A stretch of 64,000 nt of DNA from Arcobacter vandammei (GCF_016106035.1 NZ_JADKPZ010000008.1:1-64000); one strand, 5' to 3'. Numbered from the stretch's first letter, positions 33,680 to 45,054 are shown. A program made the numbers and translations. The notes: generated by a model not told the origin, from the sequence alone.

Positions 33680-34660
33680 TTATTTTATTTTCGATAATCT
33701 AGTTTTTGCATCTTTCGCTTGTGAACTATTTGGATAAAGATCAATTAAAGTACTATAAAAATTTTTAGCATTCTCATTGTCTTTTGTATTCTCAAATGAA
33801 ATAGCACTGTGCAATAATAGTGTTGGCATATAAGCTGCTTTGTCATTTAACATAGCAGATTTTTTAAAATGATTTATTGCAACATCATATTTTTTTCTTA
33901 CATACCACATTTCAGCTAAATAAAAATTACTTTCAGCTGGTTTATAATTTATATCTACAAGTTTTTGATACTTAGGTAGTGCAGAATTATAATTTTTTGC
34001 ATCATAATCCTTTTTAGCTTCAGCCATAAACTTAGATTTTTCTTCAGCAGTTTTAGGCTCAGCAACTGCAGTGACTACAGTTGTATCAGTTTGAACAGCA
34101 GTATCTTTTTTATCACTTGATTTTGTAGGTGTTACAGTTTGCGTCTTAACGCCTAATGACTTTTTTAGAGCTTCAAACTCCTCTCTTGTAATAAACTGCT
34201 TCATATTTTTCTCTAGTTCATTTGATGAGACATATTCTGAATTAATTTTATTTACAAGTGCTGTAAGTTTAGTAACTGATGCTTTTAAGTTATTAACAGT
34301 TGCAGTTAAATCTGAATCTGCTGTTTGGTTTGATGAAGAACTTGATGAATCAACATCTAAAGATGATGAATTTACTCTACTAATTAAATCATCAACCTTC
34401 TTACTTGTTGCATTTAATCTTTTAGAATCACCCTCAGATGTAGACTCTAAACCTTCTAATCTATTATTAATTGAATCAACTAAACTTTTAAGATCACCAA
34501 CTTTTGAAGATAAATCACTAATATTTGATTGATTTTTCATAATATGTTTCTCAGTTGAACTAAGCCCATATGATGAACTACTAGAATTTCCGTAAACTGA
34601 AACTTCTTCAGCTACGGAAATAGAAGATACTACTAATAAAGATAGAAAGTATTTAGTCAT
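33680..34660 (-). CDS. cpoB: Tol-Pal system protein CpoB/YbgF
   Basis: Periplasmic coordinator of Tol-Pal and cell-wall synthesis. The signal peptide (YFLSLLVVSSISVAEE) is followed by a Ser-rich helical coiled-coil region (about 25-170) and a C-terminal TPR domain from about 205 (KDYDAKNYNSALPKYQKLVDI, NFYLAEMWYVRKKYDVAINHF, ENAKNFYSTLIDLYPNSSQAKDAKTRL). The order coiled coil then TPR and the position directly after pal fit YbgF. The Ser/Asn-rich linker is longer than in E. coli. It starts 4 bases after the pal stop. Confidence 0.88.
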   Translation of the reverse strand: MTKYFLSLLVVSSISVAEEVSVYGNSSSSSYGLSSTEKHIMKNQSNISDLSSKVGDLKSLVDSINNRLEGLESTSEGDSKRLNATSKKVDDLISRVNSSSLDVDSSSSSSNQTADSDLTATVNNLKASVTKLTALVNKINSEYVSSNELEKNMKQFITREEFEALKKSLGVKTQTVTPTKSSDKKDTAVQTDTTVVTAVAEPKTAEEKSKFMAEAKKDYDAKNYNSALPKYQKLVDINYKPAESNFYLAEMWYVRKKYDVAINHFKKSAMLNDKAAYMPTLLLHSAISFENTKDNENAKNFYSTLIDLYPNSSQAKDAKTRLSKIK

Positions 34661-34664
34661 AGAA

Positions 34665-35207
34665 TTATTTACTTAATTCGTGTTCAACTCTTCTGTTTTT
34701 TGCCCAACAATCTTTAGTTTTTTCAGTACAAACTGGATTGCTCTCACCTAAAGAAATTAAAGAGATATTAGCAGATACACCATTTGATACTAAAACATCT
34801 TTAACAGAGTTTGCTCTTTTTAAACCTAAAGCATAGTTATACTCATCACTTCCCCACTCATCTGTATTACCGAATACTTTTACAGTAGTATCAGCTTTTA
34901 ATGGAGATAATTTAGAAGCATTGTTTGTTGCTTTTTCTTTGTTATCAGCAGTTAAGTTATATTTGTCAAATCCAAAGTAGATGTGCTCAATTAAAACTTT
35001 TTGACCATTAATCATATAATAGTTACCATTTGCAGCTTTTTCTAAAGCAGAGAAGCTTCCATCTTCAATAGCTGATCTGTTGTCATAAGCAGAGTTATCT
35101 GTTGATACAGCAGAGTTATCAGTTTCTAACTCAGCATTTTTTTCACTACAACCTGTAGTAAATAGTAAAGCTGAAACTAAAACAGAGTAAAGACCTAATT
35201 TTTTCAT
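34665..35207 (-). CDS. pal: Peptidoglycan-associated lipoprotein
   Basis: Outer-membrane lipoprotein that anchors the envelope to peptidoglycan and binds TolB. Lipobox LLFTTGC ends the signal peptide. The OmpA-like domain is complete: YFGFDKYNLTADN, VFGNTDEWGSDEYNYALGLKRANSVKDVLV, and a C-terminal NRRVE; the diaminopimelate-binding Asp and Arg are within those blocks. A palindromic terminator separates it from tolB upstream, so pal probably has its own promoter and drives cpoB and slyD. Confidence 0.95.
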   Translation of the reverse strand: MKKLGLYSVLVSALLFTTGCSEKNAELETDNSAVSTDNSAYDNRSAIEDGSFSALEKAANGNYYMINGQKVLIEHIYFGFDKYNLTADNKEKATNNASKLSPLKADTTVKVFGNTDEWGSDEYNYALGLKRANSVKDVLVSNGVSANISLISLGESNPVCTEKTKDCWAKNRRVEHELSK

Positions 35208-35339
35208 ATTTTATCCTTGAAATTTAATATTTGTGAAATATTATTAAATTAAAGCTTAATTATTGTTTAGTTTTTTTTATTTTAAAGATGTTTTTTTATG
35301 AAATTTGCTTGATATTTTAGAGTTTATTAAAAAAATAGA

Positions 35340-35365
35340 AAAAAGGCTAAATATTTAGCCTTTTT
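35340..35365. terminator. Perfect palindromic terminator between tolB and pal
   Basis: The 26-nt sequence is its own reverse complement (AAAAAGGCTAAA centre TTTAGCCTTTTT type). It has T-runs in both directions and lies directly after the tolB stop on the minus strand. Confidence 0.85.
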
Positions 35366-35374
35366 ATGGTTATT

Positions 35375-36649
35375 TTACCAATCTATAGATTGGATTCTTT
35401 CACCTTTTAATGGGAATAAGAATGATTTATTAAATTCTAATCTTATTATTCCTAAAGAGCTAACTCCACCATAAGTTTTTATAAATAAAAGAGTTTCACC
35501 ATCTGGAGAAAATTTAGGAAATTGATTAACTCCACTACTTGTGAGTCTAGTCATATTATCTGTTTTACTATTTATCAAATATAAGTTGAAGCTTTTCCCA
35601 CCTAGTTCATTATCAGAATCTTTACTAGAGAAAACTATATTATTTCTATTTGAAGTAACTGATGAGTTATTATTACTATGATAAACCATTCTTTCAACTG
35701 CTGTTGAACCTATTTTTTGAGAAAAAATATTTGGATTACCTAATCTATCTGAAACAAAAACAATTTTAGAATCATCTTCTATAAATTGACCACCAACATC
35801 AATTCCACCATATTTAGTAATTTGAGTTTTACTTCTTGATTTTGTATTATATAGAAAAACATCTGGTTGCCCTGTTGGTGAAGCAGTTACTAAAATCTTA
35901 CTTCCATCAGCATTTACATCTGAACAAGCAAGCATTCCATCAGAATCCATAATAATATCTTTACTTCTATTATAAATATTTAACTTAACTAAAGTTGGTT
36001 TTTTATAGTTATAAGAGGTATAATAGATACTTTTTTGCTCTTTATCAGCCCATTTTGGGAAAATATTTAATCCACCACTAACAACTGTTTGTTTATATGT
36101 TAATGTATAATCTCCAATCATAATATCAGCTTTACCAGCACCTTTATAAACAGCAAATACTACAAATTTCTCCATCCAAGCAATACTTGGTGCTTTAAAG
36201 AAATCATTTATTGATATTGCTGCTTTATGAGCTAGAAATACTGATCTATCTAATTGAGAAGTTGTAAAATTTTTCTCCAATAATAAAGCTCTTTGATTTA
36301 CATCAAATAGTTTTACTTTTAAAGTATATCCACCATTTGACTCTCTTTGAGAAGCTAAATTAATAAATAAAGCAACTCCTTGATTTGAAAGAGCTAACAT
36401 ATCAGGTGTACTATCATATGTTGATTGTGGAACACCAACATTTAATAAATCAAAATGCCCACTTACATTTAAATCATCTTCTAAACTTTTTTTCAATCTA
36501 CTTAAAGTGAAATCACTACTTGAATCACTCGCCATTGATACTGCTACTTTTGGTATTGAGTTAGTTCTCTTTACAATATCAATATGTCCATCAACATTTG
36601 CAAAAACTGTGCTAAATATCAATGAAATAAACAAAACTATTTTTAACAT
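35375..36649 (-). CDS. tolB: Tol-Pal system translocation protein TolB
   Basis: A periplasmic beta-propeller protein that binds Pal. The signal peptide MLKIVLFISLIFSTVFA is followed by the N-terminal domain (IPKVAVSMASDSSSDFTLSRLKKSLEDDLNVSGHFDLL) and propeller blades with typical DVNADGSKILVTASPTGQPDVFLYN and NQFPKFSPDGETLLFI repeats. Length 424 is normal. It is 5 bases downstream of the tolA-like gene in the tolQRAB operon. Confidence 0.95.
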   Translation of the reverse strand: MLKIVLFISLIFSTVFANVDGHIDIVKRTNSIPKVAVSMASDSSSDFTLSRLKKSLEDDLNVSGHFDLLNVGVPQSTYDSTPDMLALSNQGVALFINLASQRESNGGYTLKVKLFDVNQRALLLEKNFTTSQLDRSVFLAHKAAISINDFFKAPSIAWMEKFVVFAVYKGAGKADIMIGDYTLTYKQTVVSGGLNIFPKWADKEQKSIYYTSYNYKKPTLVKLNIYNRSKDIIMDSDGMLACSDVNADGSKILVTASPTGQPDVFLYNTKSRSKTQITKYGGIDVGGQFIEDDSKIVFVSDRLGNPNIFSQKIGSTAVERMVYHSNNNSSVTSNRNNIVFSSKDSDNELGGKSFNLYLINSKTDNMTRLTSSGVNQFPKFSPDGETLLFIKTYGGVSSLGIIRLEFNKSFLFPLKGERIQSIDW

Positions 36650-36654
36650 AATTT

Positions 36655-37383
36655 CTATCCTTCAAATTTAAAATCAACTGTATACTTTACTGCTTGACCA
36701 CTTGGTGGTTTTGGATAAGCAATATCTTTTTGATCATCAAGATATAATCTTATAGATGTATTATAAGCTTCACTACTTGATCTCTTAACAAATTTATAAT
36801 CAAAGTTACCGTTTGCTGAAATTGTAACTAAAACAGTTATAACTAAACTTTTATCTTCACTAATAGGTGCTCTTGAATATAGCATTTCATATATTTTGCT
36901 ACCATAATCATCATTTTTATCACCTTTTGATGAACTTTTAGTCTTTGTATTAGTTGCTGTTTTTTCATCTTCTAATAACTTATCTATTTTAACATTATTT
37001 GACTTTTTCTCTTTTTCAAACTTAGATTTAAATCTTTTTGGGTCAATAGATTTTTCAACATTATTAACCTCTTCTTTAACAACCTTATTTGAAGTCTCTT
37101 TTACATTTGCAAATAAAGACTTTAAATCAGGTCTTTTTTCATTTGAGTTTGATGTAGCCTTTTCTGGTTGTTTCTCTTCTATAATTTTTTCAACTTTTTT
37201 TTCAACCATTTTTTTATCAGCTATCTCTTCTATCATATCAAGTTCTATAGCTGTTGATGTTGGTGTAATATTTATAGTATCTTTCATTGGTGAATATATG
37301 TACAATAACACCAAAAAACAGAAAGAAAAATATATAGAAAATGCAATAATTCCAGAAATCAGAAATGAAGAATTATTTCTCAT
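36655..37383 (-). CDS. TolA/TonB-type energy-transducing protein
   Basis: An inner-membrane protein with one N-terminal helix (LISGIIAFSIYFSFCFLVLLYIYSP), a long charged Lys/Glu-rich linker (VEKKVEKIIEEKQPEKA and on) and a C-terminal TonB/TolA-like domain (VLVTISANGNFDYKFVKRSSSEAYN...YPKPPSG). Its place between tolR and tolB argues for TolA, while the FxF-strand character of the end resembles TonB; in Campylobacterota this gene is often labelled tonB. It starts 2 bases after tolR. Confidence 0.85.
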   Translation of the reverse strand: MRNNSSFLISGIIAFSIYFSFCFLVLLYIYSPMKDTINITPTSTAIELDMIEEIADKKMVEKKVEKIIEEKQPEKATSNSNEKRPDLKSLFANVKETSNKVVKEEVNNVEKSIDPKRFKSKFEKEKKSNNVKIDKLLEDEKTATNTKTKSSSKGDKNDDYGSKIYEMLYSRAPISEDKSLVITVLVTISANGNFDYKFVKRSSSEAYNTSIRLYLDDQKDIAYPKPPSGQAVKYTVDFKFEG

Positions 37384-37385
37384 CT

Positions 37386-37775
37386 TTACCCATCTGTAAC
37401 TAATGCAACTTTAAAGAAACCAGCTTCTTTAACTGATTTTAAAACAAAAACAATATCATCATATTTTAAATCTTTATCAGCTCTTATATAAATTGGAGTA
37501 CTTTGATCTTTGCCTTTTGAAAATAGTAAAAAATTATCCGCAAAATTTGATATTTCAACCTTATTTTTATTTAGTGTTACAACTCTATCTTTTGTAATAA
37601 TAATATCTATTTTCGCAACATCTTGTGCTTGTTGAGATTTGCTTCCTGTTGGAAGATTTAAAGTTTCTTCAAACTCAATTACAGGTGCTGTAACCATTAA
37701 AATTGCTAGAAGAACTAGCATAATATCAACTAAAGGAGTAATATTTAAATCTGGTTTTTGATTAATATCATACAC
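37386..37775 (-). CDS. tolR: ExbD/TolR-family protein
   Basis: A proton-channel partner of TolQ. The N-terminal helix with the essential Asp is in LNITPLVDIMLVLLAILMVTAP, and the soluble domain has IYIRADKDLKYDDIVFVLKSVKEAGFFKVALVTD. Length 129 residues is normal. It lies 4 bases after tolQ. Assignment to TolR rather than ExbD rests on the following tolA-, tolB- and pal-like genes. Confidence 0.9.
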   Translation of the reverse strand: MYDINQKPDLNITPLVDIMLVLLAILMVTAPVIEFEETLNLPTGSKSQQAQDVAKIDIIITKDRVVTLNKNKVEISNFADNFLLFSKGKDQSTPIYIRADKDLKYDDIVFVLKSVKEAGFFKVALVTDG

Positions 37776-37779
37776 TTGA

Positions 37780-38343
37780 TTACCCTTTAGCTGCTATTAT
37801 AATTTCAGATTGTGCTTTTAAGAAAATATTTAATTCATAAATTTTTCTTGATAAAATTTGATGGAATGTATAAGCGAATATTGCCACTAAAATACCTGCT
37901 GCTGTTGCAACTAATGCTTCACTAATTGCTGGTGCTATAATAGAAAATGCAACTTTTGATTGATTTGCAAATTTTGCAAATGATTCAAGAATTCCTACAA
38001 CCGTTCCAAATAAACCAATAAATGGTGAAGTTGAAGATATAATTGCCAACCATGAAATACCAACACTTGCATCTTTAATTATATTAATTTCACAAGCATG
38101 AAGTAACTCTTTTGAAGTTGAATTATTTGAACACTTATTTAGTGCAGATAGTGGTGAGAATATTGTATCTCTTGAAGTTAAAGATTCTAAAGATTTTTTT
38201 TCATTATTAATCAGTGCATTTATTGCACTATTTCTATAAAAGAAAATCCAAAATGTAACTATTAGATAAATTGACAATAGCGCTAAAACTATATAAGTTA
38301 TAGCGCTACTATTTGCCAAATAATTTAGTAATGTATTTATCAT
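37780..38343 (-). CDS. tolQ: MotA/TolQ/ExbB proton channel family protein
   Basis: The three-helix channel protein of the Tol system. Helices lie at about 12-34 (AITYIVLALLSIYLIVTFWIFFY), 100-125 (SWLAIISSTSPFIGLFGTVVGIL) and 140-165 (ISEALVATAAGILVAIFAYTF); the two latter carry the TolQ-type GLFGTVVGI and EALxATAxGI motifs. I use the ATG at 38343 (MINTLLNYLA), 7 bases after the atpC stop, instead of a longer reading that would overlap atpC. Confidence 0.9.
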   Translation of the reverse strand: MINTLLNYLANSSAITYIVLALLSIYLIVTFWIFFYRNSAINALINNEKKSLESLTSRDTIFSPLSALNKCSNNSTSKELLHACEINIIKDASVGISWLAIISSTSPFIGLFGTVVGILESFAKFANQSKVAFSIIAPAISEALVATAAGILVAIFAYTFHQILSRKIYELNIFLKAQSEIIIAAKG

Positions 38344-38350
38344 ATTCTTT

Positions 38351-38728
38351 TTATGCGAATGAGTTGATTTTTGCTTCAACTGCTGCCATAGAGATATTAG
38401 AATCTTTTACAGAATTTACTAACTCTTTTGCAGCTTCAATGTTTTTAGCAATTTCAGAATCTTTTCCGCTTGTTAATGCAATAGCTCCATCTGCTAAAAC
38501 ATCAACTGATTTTTCATCTACCTTAACATGTCCCCAGTTTATAGCAACAGCTTCAGTAGTATTTTCAAGTTCAATAATAATAACACCAACAGTTAATGTT
38601 GATACTAATGATGAGTGTCCAGGAAGAACTCCGAACTCTCCCTCTTTTCCAGGAAGAGTTACAGATTTTACATCACCATTAAATATCTTTCCGTTTGGTG
38701 TAACTATTGATAATTTAATTGTATCCAT
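38351..38728 (-). CDS. atpC: F1F0 ATP synthase epsilon subunit
   Basis: Central-stalk and inhibitory subunit. MDTIKLSIVTPNGKIFNGDVKSVTLPGKEGEFGVLPGHSSLVSTL is the typical beta-barrel; HVKVDEKSVDVLADGAI is the second signature, and the C-terminal helices (KNIEAAKELVNSVKDSNI) are present. It follows atpD by 20 bases and closes the atp gene set; tolQ is 7 bases downstream and probably co-transcribed. Confidence 0.96.
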   Translation of the reverse strand: MDTIKLSIVTPNGKIFNGDVKSVTLPGKEGEFGVLPGHSSLVSTLTVGVIIIELENTTEAVAINWGHVKVDEKSVDVLADGAIALTSGKDSEIAKNIEAAKELVNSVKDSNISMAAVEAKINSFA

Positions 38729-38748
38729 ATTAAGCCTTAATTGGTCTA

Positions 38749-40164
<1,416 letters not shown>

Positions 40165-41049
40165 TTATTTTAATGCTTCAACACCACTGATAATCTCTAT
40201 CAGCTCTGTTGTAATTGCAGCTTGTCTAGCTTTGTTGTATTCAACTGTTAAACTATTAACTTTCTCTTTTGCATTTTTTGTAGCAGCTTCCATAGCCTGC
40301 ATTCTAGCACTGTGTTCAGCAGCTAGTGAGTCTATTAGTGCATAATACATATTGAAATCAATATATTTATCAGTTAATTCTCTTAAAACTTCGTCATCAT
40401 CATCTGGCTCAATATTTAACATAGAAGAAGATTCACTAATCTCAACTTTTTCCAAAGAAACTGGTAAAAGTTCTCTTACTCTAATCTCTTGTGTTAACAT
40501 ATTTAAAAAACCATTATAAACAACAATAACTTTGTCTGTAAGCTCATTTTTGAAATCTTCAACTGCACTATGAATAAAACTAGAAGCTCTTTCATAATCT
40601 GGTGCTGAACTTAAATCACTTACTTTTTGTTCCAAATTTTTACCTTGGAAAGTAAAGAAATCAACACCTTTTCTTCCAGCAGCTCTTAATCTTACTTTAG
40701 TACCTTTTGCTTCATATTCAGCAATAAGTTTACTAACTGTTTTAATTGTTGACATATTAAAACCACCGCAAAGTCCTTTATCAGCAGTAACAAAAACAAT
40801 ATCAACTGTTTTTGGAGTGTCATTTTGTACAAATGCTCTACCAATATTTCCTTCGTCTTGAACTTTGCTAACTCTAGCAGCAATATCAGAAAGAACTTCA
40901 TTTATCTTAATTGCATAACTTCTTGCTTGTTCAGACAATTGTCTTGTACGAGTAAGTTTTGCAGAAGATACAAGCTTCATAGCTTTTGTAGTTTTCTCTG
41001 TATTCTTAACACTACCTATTTTTAATTTTATCTCTTTTAAGTTAGCCAT
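40165..41049 (-). CDS. atpG: F1F0 ATP synthase gamma subunit
   Basis: The rotor shaft. N-terminal LKEIKLKIGSVKNTEKTTKAMKLVSSAKL and C-terminal RMQAMEAATKNAKEKVNSLTVEYNKARQAAITTELIEIISG are the two coiled-coil helices that define the gamma signature; VTADKGLCGGFNMS lies in the middle. Length 294 residues is normal. It starts 10 bases after atpA. Confidence 0.97.
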   Translation of the reverse strand: MANLKEIKLKIGSVKNTEKTTKAMKLVSSAKLTRTRQLSEQARSYAIKINEVLSDIAARVSKVQDEGNIGRAFVQNDTPKTVDIVFVTADKGLCGGFNMSTIKTVSKLIAEYEAKGTKVRLRAAGRKGVDFFTFQGKNLEQKVSDLSSAPDYERASSFIHSAVEDFKNELTDKVIVVYNGFLNMLTQEIRVRELLPVSLEKVEISESSSMLNIEPDDDDEVLRELTDKYIDFNMYYALIDSLAAEHSARMQAMEAATKNAKEKVNSLTVEYNKARQAAITTELIEIISGVEALK

Positions 41050-41059
41050 TTGCTAATCC

Positions 41060-42577
41060 TTATTTTGCATTAAATACAGTTTTAAACTCTTCTAATGCAG
41101 CTTTTAGTGAAGCTTCTGTATTGTCATCAATTTTTTGACTTGATTTAATTGCATCTAAAATATTTGAATATTTTTGCTCAATAAATGCATGTAATTCATT
41201 TTCAAATCTTACAACATCTTTAACTGCAATATCATTTAAGTACCCTTTAGTACCAGCATAAATAATTACAACTTGTTTTTCAATAACTAGAGGTTTATTA
41301 ACACCTTGTTTTAAAACTTCAACCATTCTTTGCCCAAGCTCTAACTCTCTTCTTGTTGCCTCATCAAGATCTGAAGCAAATTGTGCAAATGCCTCAAGCT
41401 CTCTATATTGAGCAAGTGAAAGTTTTAATGTTCCAGCAACTTGTTTTGTAGCTTTAATTTGTGCAGCTCCACCAACTCTTGAAACTGATAAACCAACATT
41501 AATTGCAGGTCTAATACCTGAGTTAAATAGGTTTGTTTCTAAGAATATTTGTCCATCTGTAATAGAAATTACGTTTGTTGGAATATATGCAGCAACATCT
41601 CCTGCTTGAGTTTCGATAATTGGTAACGCAGTCATAGAACCAGCACCTTTTTCATCACTCATTTTAGCAGCTCTCTCAAGTAATCTTGAGTGTAGGTAGA
41701 ATACATCCCCTGGGTATGCTTCTCTTCCTGGAGGTCTTCTTAAAATTAATGACATCTCTCTATATGCAACAGCATGTTTAGATAAATCATCATAAATAAT
41801 CAGTGCATGTTTTCCATTATCTCTAAAGTACTCACCCATAGTAACACCTGTATATGGTGCAAGGAATTGTAAAGTCGAAGAATCAGCAGCACTTGCATTT
41901 ACAACAATTGTATAATCCATAGCTCCAGCTTCTTGAAGTGTTCTTACAACTGAAGCAACAGAAGATGATTTTTGTCCAATTGCAACATAAATACAAATAA
42001 CATTTTCACCTTTTTGGTTAAGAATTGTATCAATAGCAACAGTTGTTTTACCAGTTTGTCTATCACCAATAATAAGCTCTCTTTGCCCTCTTCCAATTGG
42101 AACTAATGCATCAATAGCTTTAATACCAGTTTGTAATGGCTCATGAACAGATTTTCTTGACATAATTCCAGGAGCTTTCTCTTCAACATATCTTGTTTCA
42201 GTTGAATTAATTGCACCTTTACCATCAATTGGTTCACCAAGAGCATTAACAACTCTTCCAACTAAAGCTTCACCAACTGGAACTTCAAGAAGTTTACCTA
42301 ATCTTTTACAAGAAGTACCTTCTCTAAGACCATCACCTTTTCCAAGAACAACGATACCAACAGAAGACTCTTCTAAGTTAGAAGCTAAACCTTTTTCACC
42401 ATTTTCAAACTCTACAAGTTCACCAGCCATAACATTTTTAAGACCATAAACTTGAGCAATACCATCAGCATAAGATACAATCTTACCTGTCTCGTTTACA
42501 TCTACATTTAATTCAAAGTTATCAATTCTTTCTTTTATAATTGAACTGATTTCATCTGCTTGAATTTTTGCACCCAT
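41060..42577 (-). CDS. atpA: F1F0 ATP synthase alpha subunit
   Basis: Non-catalytic nucleotide-binding subunit. The Walker A sequence is [16 protein letters not shown]; the [29 protein letters not shown] and [23 protein letters not shown] blocks are diagnostic. Length 505 residues is normal. It begins 22 bases after atpH with AAGGAG upstream of the ATG. Confidence 0.98.
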   Translation of the reverse strand: MGAKIQADEISSIIKERIDNFELNVDVNETGKIVSYADGIAQVYGLKNVMAGELVEFENGEKGLASNLEESSVGIVVLGKGDGLREGTSCKRLGKLLEVPVGEALVGRVVNALGEPIDGKGAINSTETRYVEEKAPGIMSRKSVHEPLQTGIKAIDALVPIGRGQRELIIGDRQTGKTTVAIDTILNQKGENVICIYVAIGQKSSSVASVVRTLQEAGAMDYTIVVNASAADSSTLQFLAPYTGVTMGEYFRDNGKHALIIYDDLSKHAVAYREMSLILRRPPGREAYPGDVFYLHSRLLERAAKMSDEKGAGSMTALPIIETQAGDVAAYIPTNVISITDGQIFLETNLFNSGIRPAINVGLSVSRVGGAAQIKATKQVAGTLKLSLAQYRELEAFAQFASDLDEATRRELELGQRMVEVLKQGVNKPLVIEKQVVIIYAGTKGYLNDIAVKDVVRFENELHAFIEQKYSNILDAIKSSQKIDDNTEASLKAALEEFKTVFNAK

Positions 42578-42599
42578 TCAATATTCTCCTTTATAAGTT

Positions 42600-43130
42600 C
42601 TAAACTGCTTTTAAAATATGATCGATTAACTGAGATTTTAATCTATCTTTAGAAAAAGATATTTCAACACCTAGTCCATCTATATCTACTTTAATACCAT
42701 CATAATCGCCAACATTTTGTGATAATGACAATTTAACATCAAATTTTTTACTAAATTGTTGCTCAATTGAAGATACAAAATCTGAAGACAATGCTTCATT
42801 TGTATATACAACTCCAACATAATTATTATTCATTTTTGCAATTTCATTTGTTAAATCTTTTGCAACAAATGGTAATAATTCAAATCTTCTTTTTTCACCA
42901 AGAAGATTAATAAAGTTTTTTAATGTATTATCAACATTACTTGCTAATGAAAGAATTAATTCAACTTTTTTACTATTATTTACTTCAGCAGATGTAATAA
43001 TAGAGTTAAATTTTTCACTAGAAAATGCTGAAGCTATTTGGTTTAAATTACTGCTAATAAGAGTAATCTCATCTTTACTTCTACCAGCAATTAAAGCTTT
43101 TACATATCGTTTTGCTACTAAATCTTTCAT
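42600..43130 (-). CDS. atpH: F1F0 ATP synthase delta subunit
   Basis: The peripheral-stalk OSCP-type subunit. The N-terminal helical domain starts VAKRYVKALIAGRSKDEI, and the C-terminal part holds VGDYDGIKVDIDGLGVEISFSKDRLKSQL, in the usual place of the delta IGGxVIRxGDxxxDxSxxxxL motif. At 176 residues it is of normal length. It abuts atpF with a one-base overlap of stop and start (43130). Confidence 0.93.
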   Translation of the reverse strand: MKDLVAKRYVKALIAGRSKDEITLISSNLNQIASAFSSEKFNSIITSAEVNNSKKVELILSLASNVDNTLKNFINLLGEKRRFELLPFVAKDLTNEIAKMNNNYVGVVYTNEALSSDFVSSIEQQFSKKFDVKLSLSQNVGDYDGIKVDIDGLGVEISFSKDRLKSQLIDHILKAV

Positions 43131-43654
43131 TATGCTACCTTTTTAAGAATAATATTTACTAACTCATTTTGAGAAAGTTTAATATTTTCAGAACTTAATA
43201 GCGTATTAAGAACTTCACCAACAACTTGTTTTTTAGCTTTTGAAACTTCAACTTTATTTGACTCTTCTAAGTTTTTGTTTAAGTTTGCAATATCAGCATC
43301 TATTGCAGCTGAAACTTTTTGTTTAATAGAATCAACATCTGCTTTCGCACCATCAATAATTTCAGAAGCTAGTTTTTTAGCATCTACAAGCTTTTTTTGT
43401 GCATCAGCAACTTTGTCTTGAGAAGCTTTTAAAGTATCTTGAACTTTATCAAGCTCAGCTTGAATTCCTAAAGTTCTACTAGCAAAAAATGCTTTAATTT
43501 TATCAGCAAGTAAATACCATAAAATCGCAGCAAATATTATAAAGTTAACGGTTCTTTGAACTATATCATAGTTTGTATCCGCACCTTCGCTTGCAAACAT
43601 CGCAACAGGGGCTATCGCCAACCCTAGTAATAAAACTCTTTTCATATTCACCAT
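43130..43654 (-). CDS. atpF: F1F0 ATP synthase subunit b
   Basis: Peripheral-stalk subunit with a signal-anchor-like N-terminus. After a first hydrophobic stretch (LLLGLAIAPVAMFASEG), the membrane helix FIIFAAILWYLLADKIKAFF is followed by a long charged coiled coil. The presence of both b (this gene) and b' (upstream gene) is usual in Campylobacterota. Two starts are possible: ATG 43654 (only 3 nt from GGGG) and ATG 43645 (MKRVLLL, 11 nt from GGGG); the spacing does not settle it. Confidence 0.92.
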   Translation of the reverse strand: MVNMKRVLLLGLAIAPVAMFASEGADTNYDIVQRTVNFIIFAAILWYLLADKIKAFFASRTLGIQAELDKVQDTLKASQDKVADAQKKLVDAKKLASEIIDGAKADVDSIKQKVSAAIDADIANLNKNLEESNKVEVSKAKKQVVGEVLNTLLSSENIKLSQNELVNIILKKVA

Positions 43655-43660
43655 TTCCCC

Positions 43661-44083
43661 TTAAATTGAGCTAAGCTTATTTTTTAAGCTCTCATTAAAT
43701 TGAGGCATTGATGATAATAAAGAGTCTCTAAGAGCTTTAGTCTCTTCTTGTAAGTTTTTAGCAAATTCAGCAGATTTTGCTTCTAAATTTAATTTAGCAC
43801 TTGCAAGTTTAACATCAGCACTATCTTTCGCTTCTTTGTAGGCTTGTTCTCTAATAACAGCAGCCTCTTTTTTAGCTTTAGCAATAATATCATTTGCTTC
43901 AGCTAAAAGCCCATCAACATCAGAACTATTTGATTTCGCATCTTCCATATCTTTTTTGATAGATGCTGATCTTTCATCCATATGCTTCAATATAGGCTTG
44001 AATAGACAACTGTTTAGTCTAGCAACAACTAAAAGAAAGATGATACCAGAGCTAAGCAATAGTACAGGACTTATGTCTAACAT
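43661..44083 (-). CDS. atpF': F1F0 ATP synthase subunit b'
   Basis: First gene of the ATP synthase set. One N-terminal helix (PVLLLSSGIIFLLVVARLNS) is followed by LFKPILKHMDERSASIKKDMEDAK and a long alanine- and lysine-rich coiled coil, the usual b' form. The c ring (atpE) and a (atpB) subunits are not in this window, as in other members of the phylum where they lie elsewhere. It is preceded by a 116-bp gap after parB in which a promoter may lie; nothing specific was recognised there. Confidence 0.92.
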   Translation of the reverse strand: MLDISPVLLLSSGIIFLLVVARLNSCLFKPILKHMDERSASIKKDMEDAKSNSSDVDGLLAEANDIIAKAKKEAAVIREQAYKEAKDSADVKLASAKLNLEAKSAEFAKNLQEETKALRDSLLSSMPQFNESLKNKLSSI

Positions 44084-44199
44084 TCATTCCTCCATATTTT
44101 TACAGTTTAGTTTAACTAAAACACTAATATTTTAGCAAAATTAACTATAAATTTTTATTAAATAGGAATATTTAACTCTTATTTTTTGATTTTTTTATT

Positions 44200-45054
44200 T
44201 TATTGTAGATTAAAGTAGCTAGATATTTTTTCAATATCTTCTTGAGAATTAAACTCGATTTTAAAATAGTTTTTTTCTAATTTTACTTTCAATTTATCAT
44301 CTTTTAGTTTTGAAACTAAATTATTTAAAGAGTTGAAATCATATTTTGTAAAATTTTTTATCTTTTTATCTTTTACTTGGTCTTTATCTTTTAAATCTTT
44401 GATTAATTTTTCAGTCTCTCTAACTGATAATTTTTGACCAATAATTGTATCACAAACCATTTTTTGCTCATCATTTGTAAGTCCTAACATAACTTTTGCA
44501 TGACCTGCACTAATTTTTTCACTAGCTATTGATTGTTGAACATAAGGAGATAGTTGTAAAAGTCTTAGAGTATTTGTAATAGATGTTCTACTTTTGAAGA
44601 CTTTTTTTGACAATTCTTCATGTGTAATATTATGTTCGTTTAAAAGTTGGGCATAACAAAATGCCAATTCAATAACATTTAAATCATCTCTTTGAATATT
44701 TTCTATAAGAGCCAACTCTCTTAATTTTAACTCATCTTCATTTACAACAATTGCCTTTATTTGCTCTAAATTTGCTAATTTATGAGCTCTTAACCTTCTT
44801 TCTCCTGCAATTAGTGTAAATGTTGCATCATCATTTTCAATTACTACTATTGGTTGTAAAAGTCCATGTTCTTTTATAGATTCACTTAACTCTTGAAGTT
44901 TTTCTTCATCAAATATTTTTCTAGGTTGATTTGGGTTTGCTTTTATTAAAGAGACATCAATTTTTCTAATTCCTTGATTAATCCCTGAAGTTGAATTTTC
45001 ATAAGCAGTTTCAACCTCACCTAAAAGTTCTCCTAATCCTCTTCCTAGTGCCAT
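44200..45054 (-). CDS. parB: Chromosome partitioning protein ParB
   Basis: Centromere-binding CTPase that spreads from parS sites. N-terminal MALGRGLGELLG; the CTP-binding core with VSLIKANPNQPRKIFDEEKLQELSESIKEHGLLQPIVV and GERRLRAHKLANLEQIKAIV; the helix-turn-helix (THEELSKKVFKSRTSITNTLRLLQLSPYVQ); and a C-terminal dimerisation part. Length 284 residues is normal. parA is directly upstream. No parS site could be identified by eye in the window. Confidence 0.95.
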   Translation of the reverse strand: MALGRGLGELLGEVETAYENSTSGINQGIRKIDVSLIKANPNQPRKIFDEEKLQELSESIKEHGLLQPIVVIENDDATFTLIAGERRLRAHKLANLEQIKAIVVNEDELKLRELALIENIQRDDLNVIELAFCYAQLLNEHNITHEELSKKVFKSRTSITNTLRLLQLSPYVQQSIASEKISAGHAKVMLGLTNDEQKMVCDTIIGQKLSVRETEKLIKDLKDKDQVKDKKIKNFTKYDFNSLNNLVSKLKDDKLKVKLEKNYFKIEFNSQEDIEKISSYFNLQ